Source: Sulfuricystis thermophila (lineage in GTDB: Bacteria; Pseudomonadota; Gammaproteobacteria; Burkholderiales; Rhodocyclaceae). Taken from it: DNA of 64,000 nt. Position 1 is the stretch's first letter; every line of letters begins with the position of its first letter. Position numbers and translations under genes: made by a program. The notes below the pieces were generated by a model, which was given only the letters and a program-made list of their open reading frames with translations, was not told where the DNA came from and ran no database searches. Positions 62,389 through 64,000 of the stretch are shown here, piece by piece. The DNA lies in contig NZ_AP019373.1 in the NCBI RefSeq assembly GCF_004323595.1, forward strand, positions 1,736,001-1,800,000, read 5' to 3'.

Positions 62389-62510
62389 GCTGCCTGCCGA
62401 TGCCAAAGCTAGGAAAAGGCCGGGGCGAACGCAGCACGCCGACCTCACCATCCACCCGTCGATCAAACCCAGAGGATCGCGCTCGGCAGGTAAGGCGTTT
62501 CACGCCACAC

Positions 62511-62537
62511 AAAAAATCGGCGCTGCCGGGACGGCAC
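62511..62537. repeat. REP-like half unit
   Basis: An intergenic unit AATCGGCGCTGCCGGGACGG, a variant of the REP-like core in inverted orientation. Confidence 0.55.
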
Positions 62538-62559
62538 CCGTGCCCGGCCAACACTCGTG

Positions 62560-62611
62560 GCGGGCAGACGTGAAAAAGCCCGAAACGGGTTCGGGCTTTT
62601 GGAATTGGTGG
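62560..62611. repeat. Direct repeat flanking parDE, left copy
   Basis: About 52 bp beginning GCGGGCAGACGTGAAAAAGC and containing the hairpin CCCGAAACGGGTTCGGG. A second copy lies at 63486-63536 in the same orientation. Confidence 0.82.
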
Positions 62612-62734
62612 TGCAGTCAACCACTCATTTTCCAAACCCCTGCGCAATCCTTCGGGCCAGTGCGGAAAGTTTCGGGCATTTGTCCGTTTCACGCTGCCCC
62701 GCAGGAGCACGCTATAGCCCCGCTACTCACGGTC

Positions 62735-63085
62735 TCACTGTATTGCAGCGTCATCGTTCGGCCAATGCCTCGATAGATCCATACTGTCGTGAAGCAGGCG
62801 GAGCACCTCGATGACTCGCTCCGGAGCAACCCGGAACACGACGAAGTGACGGCCCTTTCTACCCTGCCGCGCCACATGCAGGGTGCGAATGCCGGGCGTG
62901 ATGTCGTCCCTCGCTTTGGCCCCCAGGATGTCGGGCCCCTCGTGCAAGGCCTCGATGGCTTCTGTCACGGTGTCGACATAGTACGCAGCCTGTCGAGCAC
63001 CGAAGTGCTCCGCCGTCCATGCCGCGATGTCGAGCAGATCGGCCTCGGCACTGGCGGCCAGGCGAACACGCCACGGCTCGCTCAT
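62735..63085 (-). CDS. parE: ParE-family toxin
   Basis: 116 residues from the ATG at 63085. VRLAASAEADLLDIAAWTAEHFG, ARDDITPGIRTLHV and HFVVFRVAPERVIEVLRLLHDSMD match ParE/RelE-fold toxins (Arg-rich core, C-terminal RVLHxxMD). ParE poisons DNA gyrase. It overlaps the antitoxin gene by 4 bp, in the usual antitoxin-first order. Confidence 0.88.
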   Translation of the reverse strand: MSEPWRVRLAASAEADLLDIAAWTAEHFGARQAAYYVDTVTEAIEALHEGPDILGAKARDDITPGIRTLHVARQGRKGRHFVVFRVAPERVIEVLRLLHDSMDLSRHWPNDDAAIQ

Positions 63086-63363
63086 GCCTGGGCGAGCGTT
63101 TGGTCGGTCACGGTCTTCAGGTGGGCGCGCAAGGATTCCCGGGTATCGAACGTCTTGTAGCGCCCCGCCTCGATATCGGCGATGCCCGCCTTGGCGGCGG
63201 CGCGCAGCGCTTCGAGGCGAATGGCATCCTCGGCCTCGCGTTGTTCGACCAGACGCAAGCCCTCGCGCAGCACTTCGCTGGCGTTCTGGTAGCGGCCGCT
63301 GGCGACCAAATGCTCTACCAGCGCGGCCTGGTGATCGGTGAGGACAACATTGCGCGTCGGCAT
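63082..63363 (-). CDS. parD: ParD-family antitoxin
   Basis: 93 residues from the ATG at 63363 (GGAGATC upstream). MPTRNVVLTDHQAALVEHLV and SGRYQNASEVLREGLRLVEQRE are the ribbon-helix-helix; the C-terminal part wraps the toxin. A 19-bp palindromic operator lies upstream. Confidence 0.9.
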   Translation of the reverse strand: MPTRNVVLTDHQAALVEHLVASGRYQNASEVLREGLRLVEQREAEDAIRLEALRAAAKAGIADIEAGRYKTFDTRESLRAHLKTVTDQTLAQA

Positions 63364-63384
63364 GACGATCTCCTTGCAGGAAAG

Positions 63385-63403
63385 ATTGGCATAATATGCC
63401 AAT
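63385..63403. promoter_or_regulatory. 19-bp palindromic operator of parDE
   Basis: ATTGGCATAATATGCCAAT is perfect about one central base and contains a -10-like element. It is 22 bp upstream of the parD start, suiting autorepression by the ribbon-helix-helix antitoxin. Confidence 0.8.
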
Positions 63404-63485
63404 TCCACGCTCCAAGTGCAATCCCGATGGCCATGATAGTGACGCTCGCGAGGCAAATCCGCGAAGCCCTGCCAGAACTGGCGTT

Positions 63486-63536
63486 GCGGGCAGACGTGAA
63501 AAAGCCCAAATGGGTTCGGGCTTTTGTATTTGGTGG
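63486..63536. repeat. Direct repeat flanking parDE, right copy
   Basis: About 51 bp, beginning GCGGGCAGACGTGAAAAAGC like the left copy and ending with a TTGGTGG-type sequence. Confidence 0.82.
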
Positions 63537-63583
63537 CAGCCTGAAATATGAAGCGCTGCCATAAAGGCAATCTCGAAACGATG

Positions 63584-63943
63584 TCAGGCCGCCACCCGCC
63601 TCCCTCGCCTTGCACTTGAAGCCTTGCGCTGGGGCTTGGACTCTCCCCCCAGGTGCTCGATCACCACCGGGGGCCGGTTCGGGAATTGCGCGACGAGTTC
63701 CAGCCTGCCGCCCATGCTCTCCACATAGTGCCGCAGCGTGGAGAGCAGCATGTCGCTGCGCTTTTCCAGACGGGAGATGGTGTCCTGTCCAACACCGAGC
63801 GTCTCGGCCAGTTGTTCCTGCGTCTTCTTGGCCGCCAGGCGCAGATCCTTGAGCGTCGCCAGTTCCATGGCGCGCGCTTCGATGCGCTGCCGCCGCGCCT
63901 TGGGCAATGCAGCCATTACATCATCGAGTTTTCTTGCCATCAT
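63584..63943 (-). CDS. XRE-family antitoxin (HigA-like)
   Basis: 119 residues. The helix-turn-helix is TLKDLRLAAKKTQEQLAETLGVGQDTISRLEKRSD (in parts); the C-terminal part LRHYVESMGGRLELVAQFPN is typical of XRE antitoxins paired with RelE/HigB toxins. The start overlaps the 3' end of the upstream toxin gene. Confidence 0.88.
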   Translation of the reverse strand: MMARKLDDVMAALPKARRQRIEARAMELATLKDLRLAAKKTQEQLAETLGVGQDTISRLEKRSDMLLSTLRHYVESMGGRLELVAQFPNRPPVVIEHLGGESKPQRKASSARRGRRVAA

Positions 63944-64000
63944 CGGACTCCTTGCTCTTTCGCTTCACGGTGGACAGATGTTCGTCGAAACGCTCATCGG
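63921..64000 (-). CDS. RelE/HigB-like toxin, C-terminal fragment (runs off window)
   Basis: Only the last 25 codons are in the window. They read DERFDEHLSTVKRKSKESDD and GKKTR, then stop, like the lysine-rich tail of phage Gp49/HigB-type toxins encoded ahead of XRE antitoxins. It overlaps the antitoxin start by 23 bp. The assignment rests mainly on this arrangement. Confidence 0.65.
   Translation of the reverse strand, partial: DERFDEHLSTVKRKSKESDDGKKTR

Larger units (their letters stand above)
62341..62734. other. Non-coding region with terminator, REP half unit and direct repeat
   Basis: No gene is supported in this 394-bp stretch. It holds a terminator-like hairpin followed by seven T at about 62358-62388, a REP-like half unit at 62511-62537 and the left copy of a 52-bp direct repeat (62560-62611). 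Confidence 0.7.

Noticed and set aside
62560-63536. Direct repeats as integron attC sites
   Set aside because: No GTTRRRY core or integrase was seen; the repeats look more like duplicated terminator hairpins.

Overview
The window looks like the chromosome of a GC-rich, facultatively anaerobic, denitrification-capable betaproteobacterium, most likely near Rhodocyclales/Sterolibacteriaceae. The evidence is a classical general porin, cbb3 oxidase with its full assembly set, NosL proteins, FNR/DNR-type regulators, oxygen-independent HemN, a sphaeroides-heme-protein (SHP) operon and PHA synthase. No rRNA, tRNA, CRISPR array or transposase gene was seen, so genus and species stay open.

Layout. (1) 1-6.7 kb: an ABC ATPase, then a tightly overlapping metal-handling operon (Cys-motif membrane protein, TlpA lipoprotein, stand-alone metal-binding protein, Met-rich membrane protein, HMA-like membrane protein, P1B ATPase, DsbD_2-like membrane protein). 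(2) 6.7-11.7 kb: a TonB-dependent receptor operon with a membrane Fe-S protein and a CcdA-like protein. (3) 12-17.3 kb: an OprC/NosA copper receptor with its own TonB-ExbB-ExbD and a Crp/Fnr regulator. (4) 17.4-21 kb: SHP, diheme cytochrome, cytochrome b561 and a QseBC-like two-component pair. (5) 21-27.2 kb: a heavy-metal RND efflux operon. (6) 27.4-32.6 kb: Gly/Met-rich secreted proteins, a second two-component pair, two NosL proteins and an unknown gene. (7) 32.7-36 kb: methyltransferase, P-II, NadE, pyrophosphatase. (8) 36-44.1 kb: hemN, DsbD_2-like protein, copA, copZ, then FNR and DNR and a hemerythrin/DUF2249/NnrS-like operon. (9) 44.2-48.5 kb: nitronate monooxygenase-like protein, PHA synthase, universal stress protein, hemerythrin. 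(10) 48.5-57.1 kb: ccoI-ccoS and ccoNOQPGH plus a DUF3149 gene. (11) 57-64 kb: SDR, DUF4926/DUF6883 pair, aroE, coiled-coil/nuclease protein, porin, a disrupted DUF1640 gene and two toxin-antitoxin loci.

How it fits together. Much of the window serves copper and oxygen-limited respiration: uptake (two TonB receptors with TonB/ExbBD), a possible reduction step (CcoG and a CcoG/NapH-like Fe-S protein), periplasmic delivery (NosL, TlpA), insertion or export (three P1B ATPases, three DsbD_2/CcdA-like proteins, CopZ), and use in cbb3 oxidase and presumably N2O reductase encoded elsewhere. Three of these promoters share a palindrome that matches the published RegR/RegA/PrrA redox box at one fixed distance from the -10; two of them also carry an FNR box exactly 40.5 bp further upstream.

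The window is also rich in small repeats: four 210-bp MITE-like elements lying at gene 3' ends, five copies of a shorter palindromic element in long and short forms (one splits a gene), and REP-like units several of which are read in frame inside proteins.
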